Below, one piece after another: positions 53,676 to 62,317 of a stretch of DNA of 64,000 nt (positions are counted from its first letter, which is position 1; every line of letters begins with the position of its first letter). The DNA is taken from positions 1-64,000 of the forward strand of contig CAZIBN010000004.1 in the NCBI GenBank assembly GCA_964537395.1, written 5' to 3'. The notes below the pieces were generated by a model. That model did not search any database and had not been told where the DNA came from. It saw only the letters and a program-made list of their open reading frames with translations. A program made the position numbers and the translations under genes. The DNA is from GWA2-66-18 sp964537395. GTDB taxonomy: Bacteria; Elusimicrobiota; Elusimicrobia; UBA1565; UBA9628.

Positions 53676-56168
53676 ATGTCGAACCGATTCACGGAACGGG
53701 CCCAGCGCGTCATCTTGATCGCCCAGGAAGAGGCCAAGCGCCTCAATCACGATTACGTCGGCACCGAGCACATCCTGCTCGGCCTGATCGCTTTGGGTGA
53801 AGGCGTCGCCGCCCAGGTCCTCGCCAATCTCGGCGTCGATCTGCGCCGCGTGCGCTCCGAGATCGAGAAGATCGTCGGCACGGGCGACAACGTCATGCTG
53901 CTGGGCGAGATCCCCTTCACGCCCCGCGCCAAGAAAGTCCTCGAGTACGCCGTCGAGGAAGCCCAGCACATGGGCCACTCCTATGTCGGCACCGAGCACC
54001 TGCTTCTCGGCTTGATCCGCGAGGAAGAGGGCGTGGCCGCACGCGTGCTTGAGAACCTCGGCCTGCGGCTCGACGTGGTCCGTGAGGAAGTCCTCAACCT
54101 CCTCGGCGAAGGCCAGGCCCAGCAGCAGGGTGCCGCCGGCGCCGCCGCGCAAGGCTCAGGCTCGCCGACGCGCACCAAGTCCAAGACCCCGACGCTCGAT
54201 GAGTTCGGCCGGGACCTGACCGCGATGGCCCGCGAGGGCAAGCTCGATCCCGTGATCGGCCGCGAGGATGAGATCGAACGGATGATCCAGATTCTCGCCC
54301 GCAGAACAAAAAATAATCCGGTGCTTATCGGCGATCCCGGCGTGGGTAAGACCGCGATCGTCGAAGGGCTTGCCACCAAGATATCAACCGCGGACGTGCC
54401 CGAGATTCTTCTCAACAAGCGGCTTTTAACGCTCGACTTGGCGCTTGTTGTCGCGGGAACGAAGTACCGTGGCGAGTTCGAACAAAGATTAAAAAATATT
54501 ATCGAAGAGGTCCGCCGCTCCAAGGGCGCGGTCGTCCTCTTCATCGACGAGCTTCACACCGTCATCGGGGCGGGCGCCGCCGAGGGCGCCATCGACGCGT
54601 CCAACATGATCAAGCCCGCGCTGTCCCGCGGCGAGCTTCAGACGATCGGCGCCACCACGCTCGACGAGTACCGTAAATATATTGAGCGAGATGCGGCGCT
54701 TGAGCGCCGCTTCCAGCCCATCATCGTGGACCCGCCCTCCGTCGAGGAGACCTTCACGATCCTGCAGGGCCTCAAGGACAAGTACGAGGCGCACCACAAG
54801 ATCAAGTACGACGACAGCGCGCTGCGCGCCGCCGCCGAGCTGTCCGACCGCTACATCTCCGAGCGCTTCCTGCCCGACAAGGCCATCGACCTCATCGACG
54901 AGGCCGGCTCCCGCGCGCGCCTGCAGTCCTCGGCGACGCCGCCCGAGTTCAAGGACAAGGAGGTCGAGATCGAGAAGGTGGTCAAGGAAAAGTCCGCCTC
55001 CATCTCCGGCCAGGAGTACGAGAAGGCCGCCCGCCTGCGCGACAAGGAGAAGGAGCTGCGCAAGGCTCTCGAGGAGAACAAGAAGAAGTGGCGCGAGAAG
55101 CGCGACCAGTCTACCCCTACGATTACAGGAGAAGACATCGCGGCTGTCGTGTCCAAGTGGACGGGCGTCCCCGTCACCGCGCTGACCGAGACCGAGACCG
55201 AGAAGCTCGTGCACATGGAAGCCAATCTCCATAAGCGCGTCATCGGCCAGGAAGAGGCGATCAAGACCTTGTCGCAGGCCATTCGAAGAAGCCGAGCGGG
55301 TCTTAAAGATATCAAGAAGCCGATCGGCTCCTTCATGTTCCTCGGACCGACGGGCGTGGGCAAGACCGAGCTCGCCCGGGCCCTCTCCGAATTCATGTTC
55401 GGCAACGAGGATTCCATGGTCCGCATCGACATGTCGGAATACATGGAAAAGTTCGCGGTCAGCCGCCTGATCGGAGCGCCTCCCGGCTACGTCGGCTACG
55501 AAGAGGGCGGTCAGCTCACCGAGGCGGTTCGCCGCAAGCCCTATTCCGTCGTGCTTCTCGATGAGATCGAAAAGGCGCACCCCGACATCTTCAACATCCT
55601 GCTCCAGGTGATGGACGACGGCGTGCTCAACGACAACCTCGGTCACAAGGTGTCGTTTAAGAACACCATCGTGCTGATGACCTCGAACGTGGGCGCTCGC
55701 CTGATCTCCAAGGGGAAATCCCTGGGCTTCGCCGCGGCCGACACGGCCGACCAGGAAGTGCGCGACTACAAGAAGATGAAGGAGACGGTCATGGATGAGG
55801 TCAAGCGGGTCTTCTCGCCTGAGTTCATCAACCGGCTCAGCGACATCATCGTCTTCCACCCGCTCAATGAGAAGGAGATGACCGAGATCCTCGTGATGAT
55901 GCTCGCCAAGGTCCGTGCGAAGATCGAGGCTCAGGGCTATAAGATCGAGTTCAGCGCCGAGACCGACAAGTTCCTCATCAAGAACGGCTTCGACGTGAAC
56001 TACGGGGCCCGCCCGCTCGGCCGCACGATCCAGCGCTCGGTCGAGGATCCCCTGTCCGAGGACATCCTGCTCAAGAAGTTCGACCGCGGCGACACCATCT
56101 ACGTCGAGGTCGACACGGCCAACGACAAGCTGGCGTTCTCCAAGAACCCGGCCGTCAAAGCTGCTTAG
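53676..56168 (+). CDS. clpC: ClpC-type AAA+ chaperone/unfoldase
   Basis: The 830-residue protein has two N-terminal Clp repeats (residues 1-145, RAQRVILIAQEEAKRLNHDYVGTEHILLGL), AAA-1 with GDPGVGKTAIVEGLA, a UVR/middle segment (EYEKAARLRDKEKELRKALEE), and AAA-2 with GPTGVGKTELARALSEFMFG. It unfolds proteins for ClpP. AAGGAGA lies 6 bases before the ATG. The usual ctsR-mcsA-mcsB genes are missing next to it, and clpP is not in the window. Confidence 0.97.
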   Translation: MSNRFTERAQRVILIAQEEAKRLNHDYVGTEHILLGLIALGEGVAAQVLANLGVDLRRVRSEIEKIVGTGDNVMLLGEIPFTPRAKKVLEYAVEEAQHMGHSYVGTEHLLLGLIREEEGVAARVLENLGLRLDVVREEVLNLLGEGQAQQQGAAGAAAQGSGSPTRTKSKTPTLDEFGRDLTAMAREGKLDPVIGREDEIERMIQILARRTKNNPVLIGDPGVGKTAIVEGLATKISTADVPEILLNKRLLTLDLALVVAGTKYRGEFEQRLKNIIEEVRRSKGAVVLFIDELHTVIGAGAAEGAIDASNMIKPALSRGELQTIGATTLDEYRKYIERDAALERRFQPIIVDPPSVEETFTILQGLKDKYEAHHKIKYDDSALRAAAELSDRYISERFLPDKAIDLIDEAGSRARLQSSATPPEFKDKEVEIEKVVKEKSASISGQEYEKAARLRDKEKELRKALEENKKKWREKRDQSTPTITGEDIAAVVSKWTGVPVTALTETETEKLVHMEANLHKRVIGQEEAIKTLSQAIRRSRAGLKDIKKPIGSFMFLGPTGVGKTELARALSEFMFGNEDSMVRIDMSEYMEKFAVSRLIGAPPGYVGYEEGGQLTEAVRRKPYSVVLLDEIEKAHPDIFNILLQVMDDGVLNDNLGHKVSFKNTIVLMTSNVGARLISKGKSLGFAAADTADQEVRDYKKMKETVMDEVKRVFSPEFINRLSDIIVFHPLNEKEMTEILVMMLAKVRAKIEAQGYKIEFSAETDKFLIKNGFDVNYGARPLGRTIQRSVEDPLSEDILLKKFDRGDTIYVEVDTANDKLAFSKNPAVKAA

Positions 56169-56183
56169 TCGTAGGTCGTTGCG

Positions 56184-56212
56184 GGGCGTCTTCGCCGGTG
56201 GCGAAGACGCCC
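56184..56212 (+). terminator. Strong hairpin after clpC
   Basis: GGGCGTCTTCGCC (56184-56196) and GGCGAAGACGCCC (56200-56212) form a perfect 13-base stem with a 3-base loop, 15 bases after the clpC stop. There is no T-run, so it may act as an intrinsic hairpin with Rho or as a 3' end stabiliser. Confidence 0.65.
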
Positions 56213-56239
56213 TGCACCTGCTATCCTAAGACCACAGGT

Positions 56240-57400
56240 ATGAGCCGAATCCTCGTCGACAGGCGCATCCGTTGGGACACCTTGCGCGCGCAGGGCACCG
56301 ATCTTCTGCTCGTTTCGGCGATCGCCGTCATCGGCCTGTCCTACGGCCTTGGCTACCGTCTCGACTGGAGCGAGGAGAACGGCCGCCCCGAGGAGGACCA
56401 GGAGGTGGCCGAGATCGCCGCTCCCGCGGCCTTGGGCACGGTCCCCGTGGCCCCGGTCGCGCCGGCGACCGAGCCCTTCATGACGGCCGCCGCTCCCACC
56501 CCGGCAGCGCCGACGATCGGGCCCGCTCCGTCGCCCACGCTCTCTCCCAATCCGCGCGACGCGCAATGGGAGCTGATGACGGTCGAGCTCTCCAAGATGG
56601 CCGAAAAATATCCCGGCCGCGTCTCGATCTACCTCAAGGACCTCAAGTCCGGAAGGACCTGGATGCATCACCCCGACGATCTGTTCCCGGCGGCGAGCCT
56701 GATCAAGGTCCCCGTCATGATCGCGGCGTTCTACAAGATCCGCGACGGCCAATTGGCTCTCGATGAGCGCATGGTGATCACGCGGCGCAACCGCGTCGGC
56801 GGCTCGGGCTCGCTGAAGTGGCGCCCCGACGGCACCAAGCTCACCGTTCGCGAGTTGCTCGTCCACATGATCAACGAGTCGGACAACACGGCGACCAAGA
56901 TGGTCCTCGATCGCCTCGGCATCGGCTACGTCCAACAGCAGTTTCCGCGCATGGGTCTCCTTTATACGGGTATTTATGAGGAGGGAATGAGCATCAAGGG
57001 CGGGCGCGTCATGCATGAGAACTACACGACCGCGCGTGAGATGGCTTCGCTCATGGACAAGATCTACATGGGCGAGGCCGTCGACAAGGTGTCGAGCGAG
57101 GTCATGCTCGAGATTCTGAAAAAGCCCAAGGCCGTCGCCTCGCGCCTGGCCAAGGGAATGCCCGCGGGCTGGGAGATCGCGCACAAGACCGGCCTTTTGC
57201 GCCAGGCCTGCCATGACTCGGCGATCTTCCTGACGCCTCACGGTGACTACGCGATCACCGTCCTCACCGGTCAGAATCGCGCCTACTCGACGGCCAAGGA
57301 CTTCATCACCAAGGTCGCCAAGGTGACCTTCAAGCACTACGCCGGCCCCCAGTACTACGCGAAGGCCGGCGCGCGCCGCAGGGCGCGGGCGGCGCGGTGA
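56240..57400 (+). CDS. Membrane-anchored class A beta-lactamase-fold serine hydrolase
   Basis: The 386-residue protein has one N-terminal hydrophobic segment (about residues 20-40), a Pro/Ala linker to residue 110, and a class A beta-lactamase-like domain with SLIKVPV (SxxK nucleophile), ESDNTA (SDN) and HKTGLL (KTG). The usual omega-loop Glu motif is not obvious, so it may be a carboxypeptidase or penicillin-binding homologue rather than a resistance enzyme. The C-terminus is Arg/Ala-rich. The stop overlaps the next ATG by 1 base. Confidence 0.85.
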   Translation: MSRILVDRRIRWDTLRAQGTDLLLVSAIAVIGLSYGLGYRLDWSEENGRPEEDQEVAEIAAPAALGTVPVAPVAPATEPFMTAAAPTPAAPTIGPAPSPTLSPNPRDAQWELMTVELSKMAEKYPGRVSIYLKDLKSGRTWMHHPDDLFPAASLIKVPVMIAAFYKIRDGQLALDERMVITRRNRVGGSGSLKWRPDGTKLTVRELLVHMINESDNTATKMVLDRLGIGYVQQQFPRMGLLYTGIYEEGMSIKGGRVMHENYTTAREMASLMDKIYMGEAVDKVSSEVMLEILKKPKAVASRLAKGMPAGWEIAHKTGLLRQACHDSAIFLTPHGDYAITVLTGQNRAYSTAKDFITKVAKVTFKHYAGPQYYAKAGARRRARAAR

Positions 57401-57924
57401 TGCGCGTTCTGCTTCTGCTCGGCCTTCTCGCGGTCCCGGCGTTCGCCGGCGACGACGGCTATGAAGACCCGCCCGCGATCCAGCGCTACCTGGCCGAGCT
57501 TCAGCTCGGCGACAGCCTCGAGGACGTGCAGCGCATCTACCGGCCGGCCCAGGACTGGCCGTCGTACATCGACCCGCGCGGGCGCGTGACGCGCTACCGG
57601 GTCGAGCGGGCGTACGCGAAAAGCTTCCCGCTGTGGACGCAGGCGTTGTTGCTCGGCTTTAAGAGGGGAAAGCTCGTCGACATCCAGGTGGTCTACAACG
57701 CCAAGCGCTCCGGCGAGAAAACCGCCGAGGAATTGGCGCGCGATCTGTCGCTGACCTACGGCGAGGGCGACCGCTCCGGCGACAAGTTCTGGTGGACCGA
57801 CAGCCGCACCGTCATGCGCGTGTTCCCTGTCGAGGTCCCGACGTTCACGGACGGAACGCGCGGCGTTGCGTGGCACACCTCCATCCAGGTCCTCGAAAAA
57901 AACCTCTATCTGCGCACGGATTAG
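57400..57924 (+). CDS. Exported protein of unknown function
   Basis: The 174-residue product has a signal peptide (MRVLLLLGLLAVPAFAGDDG), followed by a mixed alpha/beta domain (IQRYLAELQLGDSLEDVQRIYRPA, LLLGFKRGKLVDIQVVYN) of the type seen in BamE/SmpA-like small envelope domains: a short helix after GDS, then strands. I cannot name it. Its ATG overlaps the upstream stop (TGATG), so it may act with the serine hydrolase at the envelope. Confidence 0.65.
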   Translation: MRVLLLLGLLAVPAFAGDDGYEDPPAIQRYLAELQLGDSLEDVQRIYRPAQDWPSYIDPRGRVTRYRVERAYAKSFPLWTQALLLGFKRGKLVDIQVVYNAKRSGEKTAEELARDLSLTYGEGDRSGDKFWWTDSRTVMRVFPVEVPTFTDGTRGVAWHTSIQVLEKNLYLRTD

Positions 57925-57978
57925 CGCGCGGCGAGGGAACTTTTTACCCCCCTCAATCGTATGGTAGGGCAGGGTACT

Positions 57979-58044
57979 CGAACATGTTCGAACAGTTATC
58001 GAACAAAAATCGAACTTGTGTTCGAGAAAGACTTCTGCTATACT
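57979..58044 (+). promoter_or_regulatory. SOS-regulated recA promoter with phased CGAAC repeats
   Basis: -35 TTGTGT (58016-58021), a 17-base spacer and -10 TATACT (58039-58044) form the promoter. CGAACTTGTGTTCG (58011-58024), the GAACN4GTTC type of LexA box, covers the -35. Upstream, CGAAC recurs at 57979, 57989 and 58000, spaced 10-11 bases, and the first two belong to the palindrome TCGAACATGTTCGA. LexA repression is very likely. Confidence 0.88.
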
Positions 58045-58099
58045 AATTCCCTTGGGCCCCCGAAGCGATGGGGAGTCCCGAGGAGGGAGAAATCACTCA

Positions 58100-59185
58100 A
58101 TGGATAACAAAGACACGGGCAAGTCGAAGGCGCTGGAGCTGGCGATGGCTCAGATCGAAAAGGCATACGGAAAAGAAGCGGTCATGATGCTGGGTGACCG
58201 GGCGGCCAAGATCAAGATCGATGCGATTTCGACTGGCGTTTTATCCCTAGATTTGGCGCTCGGCGTGGGCGGCTTCCCGCGCGGACGCATCATCGAGATC
58301 TACGGGCCCGAGTCCTCGGGCAAGACCACCTTGGCGTTGATGGCCGTCGCCCAGGCTCAGAAGCTCGGGGGTGCCGCCGCCTACATCGACGCGGAGCACG
58401 CCATGGACCCGGCATACGCCAAGGCGCTCGGCGTCGACATCGACGGCCTGCTCATCGCCCAGCCCAACTGCGGCGAAGAGGCCCTTGAGATCACCGAGAA
58501 GCTCGTGCGCTCCTCGGCCATCGACGTGATCGTCATCGACTCCGTCGCGGCTCTCGTTCCCCGCGCCGAGATCGAAGGCGAGATGGGCGACAGCCACATG
58601 GGCCTGCAGGCGCGCCTGATGTCTCAGGCGCTGCGCAAGCTCACCGCGGTCGTGGCTCAGAGCAAGACCACCATCATCTTCATCAACCAGATCCGCAACA
58701 AGATTGGCGTCATGTTCGGCAACCCCGAGACGACGACCGGCGGCCTGGCGCTGAAGTTCTACTCAACCATGCGCCTTGAGATCCGGCGCATCGAGAACAT
58801 CAAGGAAGGCGACATCGTCGTCGGCGCGCGCGCCCGGGTCAAGGTCGTCAAGAACAAGGTCGCCCCGCCCTACCGCACCGCGGAGTTCGAGATGATCCAC
58901 GGCTTCGGCGTGTCCCGCGAAGGCTGCTTGGTCGACCTCGGTGTCGAGGCCGCGATCGTCGAGAAGTCCGGCTCGTGGTACGTCTACGAGGGCGAACGTC
59001 TCGGCCAGGGCCGCGAGAACGCGAAGGCCTACCTCAAGCACCACACGGCCGTCGGCGAGAAGCTCGAGAAGGCGCTGCGCGACAAGTACCTCGTCGCCCC
59101 CGTCGACTCCAAGCCGGAGGCCGAAGCGGAAGCCCCGGTCGCCGCGAAGCCCGAGCCCAGGACGCCCGCGAAGTCGAAAGCTTAA
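58100..59185 (+). CDS. recA: Recombinase RecA
   Basis: The 361-residue protein has the RecA N-terminus KALELAMAQIEKAYGKEAVM, Walker A GPESSGKTTLAL, VIDSVAALVP (Walker B), QALRKLTAVVAQSKTTIIFINQIRNKIGVMFGNPETTTGG, and a disordered Ala/Glu/Pro C-terminus. It forms the DNA-strand-exchange filament and triggers LexA self-cleavage. The ATG at 58100 follows an AGGAGGGAGA ribosome binding site; an in-frame upstream extension has no such support. The promoter carries a LexA box. Confidence 0.98.
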   Translation: MDNKDTGKSKALELAMAQIEKAYGKEAVMMLGDRAAKIKIDAISTGVLSLDLALGVGGFPRGRIIEIYGPESSGKTTLALMAVAQAQKLGGAAAYIDAEHAMDPAYAKALGVDIDGLLIAQPNCGEEALEITEKLVRSSAIDVIVIDSVAALVPRAEIEGEMGDSHMGLQARLMSQALRKLTAVVAQSKTTIIFINQIRNKIGVMFGNPETTTGGLALKFYSTMRLEIRRIENIKEGDIVVGARARVKVVKNKVAPPYRTAEFEMIHGFGVSREGCLVDLGVEAAIVEKSGSWYVYEGERLGQGRENAKAYLKHHTAVGEKLEKALRDKYLVAPVDSKPEAEAEAPVAAKPEPRTPAKSKA

Positions 59186-59202
59186 GCCCAGACGCGAAAA
59201 GA

Positions 59203-59236
59203 GCCGCCGCTCCCGAAAGGGGGCGGCGGTTTTTTT
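59203..59236 (+). terminator. Rho-independent terminator of recA
   Basis: CCGCCGCTCCC and GGGGGCGGCGG form a GC-rich stem with a GAAA loop (59203-59229), followed by seven T residues (59230-59236). It begins 18 bases after the recA stop. Confidence 0.93.
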
Positions 59237-59291
59237 ATAAACAGACCATTACTCGTCCCGGGGCGGGCGATGATGTCGTTAAAGACATAAG

Positions 59292-59311
59292 AACTCGCAC
59301 CGGTGCGAGTT
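59292..59311. promoter_or_regulatory. Perfect 20-base palindrome upstream of the Xer gene
   Basis: AACTCGCACCGGTGCGAGTT is a perfect palindrome whose right end overlaps the -35 position of the xer promoter. It does not look like a dif site. It is a likely operator for an unidentified dimeric regulator. Confidence 0.55.
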
Positions 59312-59327
59312 ATCCTCCGAAAGGCGA

Positions 59328-59333
59328 TAGAAT
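59328..59333 (+). promoter_or_regulatory. -10 box TAGAAT of the Xer gene
   Basis: TAGAAT ends 6 bases before the GTG at 59340 (last T at -7), with no ribosome binding site, so the mRNA is probably leaderless. Confidence 0.6.
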
Positions 59334-59339
59334 AGACGC

Positions 59340-60233
59340 GTGATCGACAAGGACGCAGCCGCGCGCCTCGAGGAGTACGCCCGCTACCTGAGCTTGGAGC
59401 GCGGGCTTTCCCCGCGCACGGTGTCAGCGTACCGCTCCGACATCGCCGTCTTCTTCGCCTGGGCGGGGGAGCGGAAGCTGGACACCCGCAAGGCGCAGCG
59501 GACCGATCTCGACGACTTCTTGTGGACACAGCGCGAAAGAGGCTTGAAGCCGGCGTCTTTGTTCCGTAAGGTCGAATCGCTTAAATCATATTTCGCCTTC
59601 GAGACGCTCGAGGAGCGCCTGCCCGAAAGCCCGGCGGAGACCTTGCGCACGCCGCGCATCCCCGCGCGACTTCCTAAGTACTTAACTAAAGAAGAAGCGG
59701 CGCGTCTGCTTGCTGCGCCCAACACGGCGGACTACGAGGACGTTCGTGATCGCGCCATGCTCGAGCTTCTGTATGCCTCTGGCCTGCGCATCTCGGAGCT
59801 GGTGTCGCTGAAGCCTGAGTCGGCCAACCTGCAGGATGGCTGGGTGAAGGTGCTGGGAAAGGGGAACAAGGAGCGCATGGTCCCCGTTCATCCGCGCGCG
59901 CTCGCGGCCGTGCGCCTCTATCTCGCTGAGCGCGAGCGGCGCTTCAAGAGCCCGCCGGCGGAACTGTTCCTGGGCCGCACGGGGAAAAAATTGTCGCGGA
60001 CTCAGTTTTGGCGCCGCCTCCGGGATCTCGGCGTTCGGGCCGGCATAAAACAGAAGCTGCATCCCCATCTTCTGCGCCACACCTTCGCGACCCATCTTCT
60101 GCAGGGCGGTGCGGACCTGCGTTCCGTGCAGGAGATGCTCGGCCACGCCGACCTGGCCACGACGCAGATTTACACCCACCTTGACGCGTCGGCCCTCAAG
60201 GCCGCGCACGCCAAACATCACCCTCGCGGATAA
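59340..60233 (+). CDS. Tyrosine recombinase XerC/XerD
   Basis: The 297-residue recombinase has the N-terminal core-binding SAM-like domain (YARYLSLERGLSPRTVSAYRSDI) and the catalytic domain with the R-K-H-R-H-Y set: Arg in YASGLRISELVSL, HLLRHTFATHLL, and LGHADLATTQIYTHLD with the nucleophile Tyr. XerC/XerD resolve chromosome dimers at dif. The start is GTG. Whether it is XerC, XerD or a lone Xer cannot be said from one gene; the partner is not in this window. Confidence 0.93.
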   Translation: MIDKDAAARLEEYARYLSLERGLSPRTVSAYRSDIAVFFAWAGERKLDTRKAQRTDLDDFLWTQRERGLKPASLFRKVESLKSYFAFETLEERLPESPAETLRTPRIPARLPKYLTKEEAARLLAAPNTADYEDVRDRAMLELLYASGLRISELVSLKPESANLQDGWVKVLGKGNKERMVPVHPRALAAVRLYLAERERRFKSPPAELFLGRTGKKLSRTQFWRRLRDLGVRAGIKQKLHPHLLRHTFATHLLQGGADLRSVQEMLGHADLATTQIYTHLDASALKAAHAKHHPRG

Positions 60234-60246
60234 GGGAAACTCAGGC

Positions 60247-60252
60247 TACACT
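60247..60252 (+). promoter_or_regulatory. -10 box TACACT, leaderless geometry
   Basis: TACACT ends 6 bases before the ATG at 60259. This geometry also selects that ATG over another ATG two codons upstream, at 60253. Confidence 0.55.
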
Positions 60253-60258
60253 ATGCCG

Positions 60259-60858
60259 ATGAAGATTCTCGTCCTGATCCTGTGCTTGGCCGGCGTCGCG
60301 GCCGCAGCGGACTCCTCCGGCCCCGACGAGGCGACGCGCATCAAGATGGCCGAATACATGCTCAAGACGCCGATGAACGAGGCCGATCCCACCTTGGTCT
60401 CCGGATTCATGAAGCTCGATCCGGAGACCCTGCCCAAGAAGCTCCGCGACAAGGTGCGCGGCAAGCAGATGGAGATCGACGCGATCGTCAAGATCCACAA
60501 CGGTAAGAAGAAGGGGCCGTTCCGGTTTCCTGCCGCCTGCGAGATCAAGCGCTATGAGGGTCCCGATGGAATCCGGATCATGGGGATGATCATGGGCAAT
60601 GTGGAGATCTTGCCGGAGGAAGAGGAGTATCTCGAGCGGAAGGGCAACTGCACTGAGGAGCAACTGATCTGCGAGTTCTCGCTCAACATCGTCCTCATGA
60701 AGCGCCCCGGCAAGCCGCCTCTGAAGCGCTACTTCATGATGGAACTGGACCCGCTCATGGCCTGGGTGGCGGAGAAGCGCGGCGGCGGCGCCAGCGCCGG
60801 CAACCAATACTTCCAGGCGCTCAAGCCTTCCTGCCAGAAGCCCGCCGGCTCGCCTTAA
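60259..60858 (+). CDS. Exported protein of unknown function
   Basis: The 199-residue product has a signal peptide (MKILVLILCLAGVAAAADS) followed by a charged helical part (PETLPKKLRDKVRGKQMEIDAIVKIHN) and a beta-like C-terminal half. Three Cys (AACEIK, GNCTEEQLIC) could form a disulfide. No family recognised. The start at 60259 fits the signal peptide and the -10 spacing. Its stop lies inside the 45-base palindrome shared with the convergent thiolase. Confidence 0.65.
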   Translation: MKILVLILCLAGVAAAADSSGPDEATRIKMAEYMLKTPMNEADPTLVSGFMKLDPETLPKKLRDKVRGKQMEIDAIVKIHNGKKKGPFRFPAACEIKRYEGPDGIRIMGMIMGNVEILPEEEEYLERKGNCTEEQLICEFSLNIVLMKRPGKPPLKRYFMMELDPLMAWVAEKRGGGASAGNQYFQALKPSCQKPAGSP

Positions 60859-60901
60859 GTTATCCCCCGACTTTCAACGTTGAAAGTCCTGGGGATAACT
60901 T
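60857..60901. repeat. Palindrome between convergent genes, copy 2
   Basis: A near-perfect 45-base palindrome with outer AAGTTATCCCC/GGGGATAACTT and core ACTTTCAACGTTGAAAGT. One arm has a single-base bulge. It is closely related to copy 1 at 2658-2703, and like it overlaps the stop codon of the plus-strand gene. Confidence 0.8.
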
Positions 60902-60913
60902 CCGCGACCGATC

Positions 60914-62263
60914 TCAGCTGACTTTGGAGACGACCATCGCTCCGCCCATGCCGCCGCCCGCGCACGCCGCGAGCATCCCATTGCGGCCCTTCGGGTTGTT
61001 CTTGAGCGCGTGCACGAGGTTGAGCATGAGCCGCGCGCCGGTGGCGCCGAGGGGATGTCCGACCGCGAGCGAGCCGCCGTTGGGGTTCATCGCGCCGGAC
61101 TTGTTCTTGGCGTCCCAGTCGTGGCCGAACTTGGACTTGCCGAGCTTGAAGATGGAGAGGACGGTCGCGGCGAAAGGCTCGTGCAGCTCGATCTGGTCGA
61201 GGTCCTCGAACTTGATGCCGGCGCGCTTGAGCGCCGTCGGGGCGGCCAGCGCGGGAGAGACTCCCATGTGCGCCGGGTTGTTGCCCTCGAAGCCCCAGCC
61301 CTTGATCTCAGCGAGCACCTCGAGGCCGAGCTCCTTGGCCTTGCTCGCGGTGGTGACGATCACGGCGGCCGCGCCGTCGGAGCGGCCGCAGGAGTTGAAC
61401 AAGGTGACCGTTCCCGTCACGCCCTCCTGATACTTCTTGCCGTCGAGGAATTGGCCGTAATCCTCGTAGAACTTCGAGATCGGGTAGCTGGAGTTGTCGA
61501 ACGCGGCGGGCGCCTTGGCGAACATCTTCGGCTTGTCGACGAGGTCCTCGCGCAGGAACGGGTACTCGTCCTTTTCGAGGATCGTCACGCCGTCGCGCAC
61601 GACGGGCACGACGCTCGAATCGAAGAAGCCGGCCTTCCAGCCGGCCAAAGTGCGGCGGAAGCTCTCGCGCGCGTACTCATCCTGCTCGGCGCGGCTGACG
61701 CCGTAGATCTGAGCGCAGACCTCCGCGGTGGCGGCCATGTTGATGTGCTTGACGGGATCGGTCAGGCCCTGCTCCATCGCGTCGCAGATCGACACTTCCG
61801 GCGAGGTCGGCAGCTCGGCCCACTTCTCCTTGACGACCGTCAGCGAGCGCAGGGGCTTGGCGGCGCGGCTGCCGTCGATCGAGTAGGGAATGCGCGACAT
61901 GACCTCGACGCCGCCCGCGAGATACACTTCGCCTTCGCCGGCCATGATCATCCGGCAGGCCGAGGCGATGGCCTCGATGGAGGAAACGCAGTTGTTCTGC
62001 ACGGTCACGGCCTGGACCGTCTCGGGCAGGCCGGCGTTCAGCGCGGCGACGCGCGCGATGTTCGGCGCGGAGAAGGCCTGGCCGACCCAGCCGACGAGGA
62101 CGCCGTCGACCTTGTCCTTGGAGAGCTTGGCGCGGGAGAGCGTGGCGGTGATCGCGTCGACCATGAGGTCTTCGGGTTTGATCCCCGCCAAGGATCGGGA
62201 GAAGTGCCCGATTACCGTGCGGGCTCCGCCGGCGATGACGATGGTCTCTGATTTCGCGTTCAT
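60914..62263 (-). CDS. Thiolase (acetyl-CoA acyltransferase)
   Basis: The 449-residue enzyme has both active Cys residues (VQNNCVSSIEA and CAGGGMGGA) and the His in NPNGGSLAVGHPLGATGARL; the usual NEAFA motif is replaced by LHEPFAAT. It would cleave or condense acyl-CoAs. It is of the FadA/FadI size class. The ATG at 62263 has GGAGGG 8 bases upstream; a much longer open frame upstream is not coding. There is no beta-oxidation partner beside it, but a hot-dog thioesterase lies nearby. Confidence 0.92.
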   Translation of the reverse strand: MNAKSETIVIAGGARTVIGHFSRSLAGIKPEDLMVDAITATLSRAKLSKDKVDGVLVGWVGQAFSAPNIARVAALNAGLPETVQAVTVQNNCVSSIEAIASACRMIMAGEGEVYLAGGVEVMSRIPYSIDGSRAAKPLRSLTVVKEKWAELPTSPEVSICDAMEQGLTDPVKHINMAATAEVCAQIYGVSRAEQDEYARESFRRTLAGWKAGFFDSSVVPVVRDGVTILEKDEYPFLREDLVDKPKMFAKAPAAFDNSSYPISKFYEDYGQFLDGKKYQEGVTGTVTLFNSCGRSDGAAAVIVTTASKAKELGLEVLAEIKGWGFEGNNPAHMGVSPALAAPTALKRAGIKFEDLDQIELHEPFAATVLSIFKLGKSKFGHDWDAKNKSGAMNPNGGSLAVGHPLGATGARLMLNLVHALKNNPKGRNGMLAACAGGGMGGAMVVSKVS

Positions 62264-62300
62264 GATTACACCCTCCAAGGCAAAATGGCTTGTCGCGAAC

Positions 62301-62310
62301 ATCATATAAT
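62301..62310. promoter_or_regulatory. Divergent -10 boxes for thiolase and glycosyltransferase
   Basis: On plus, perfect TATAAT (62305-62310) ends 7 bases before the GTG at 62318. On minus, TATGAT (62301-62306) lies 37 bases before the thiolase ATG. The two overlap, so they may compete. Confidence 0.6.
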
Positions 62311-62317
62311 AACGGCT

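Noticed and set aside
59292..59311. Considered as a dif site because it is beside a Xer gene
   Set aside because: The arms do not resemble the dif half sites and lack the 6-base central region; dif is also expected far from oriC.
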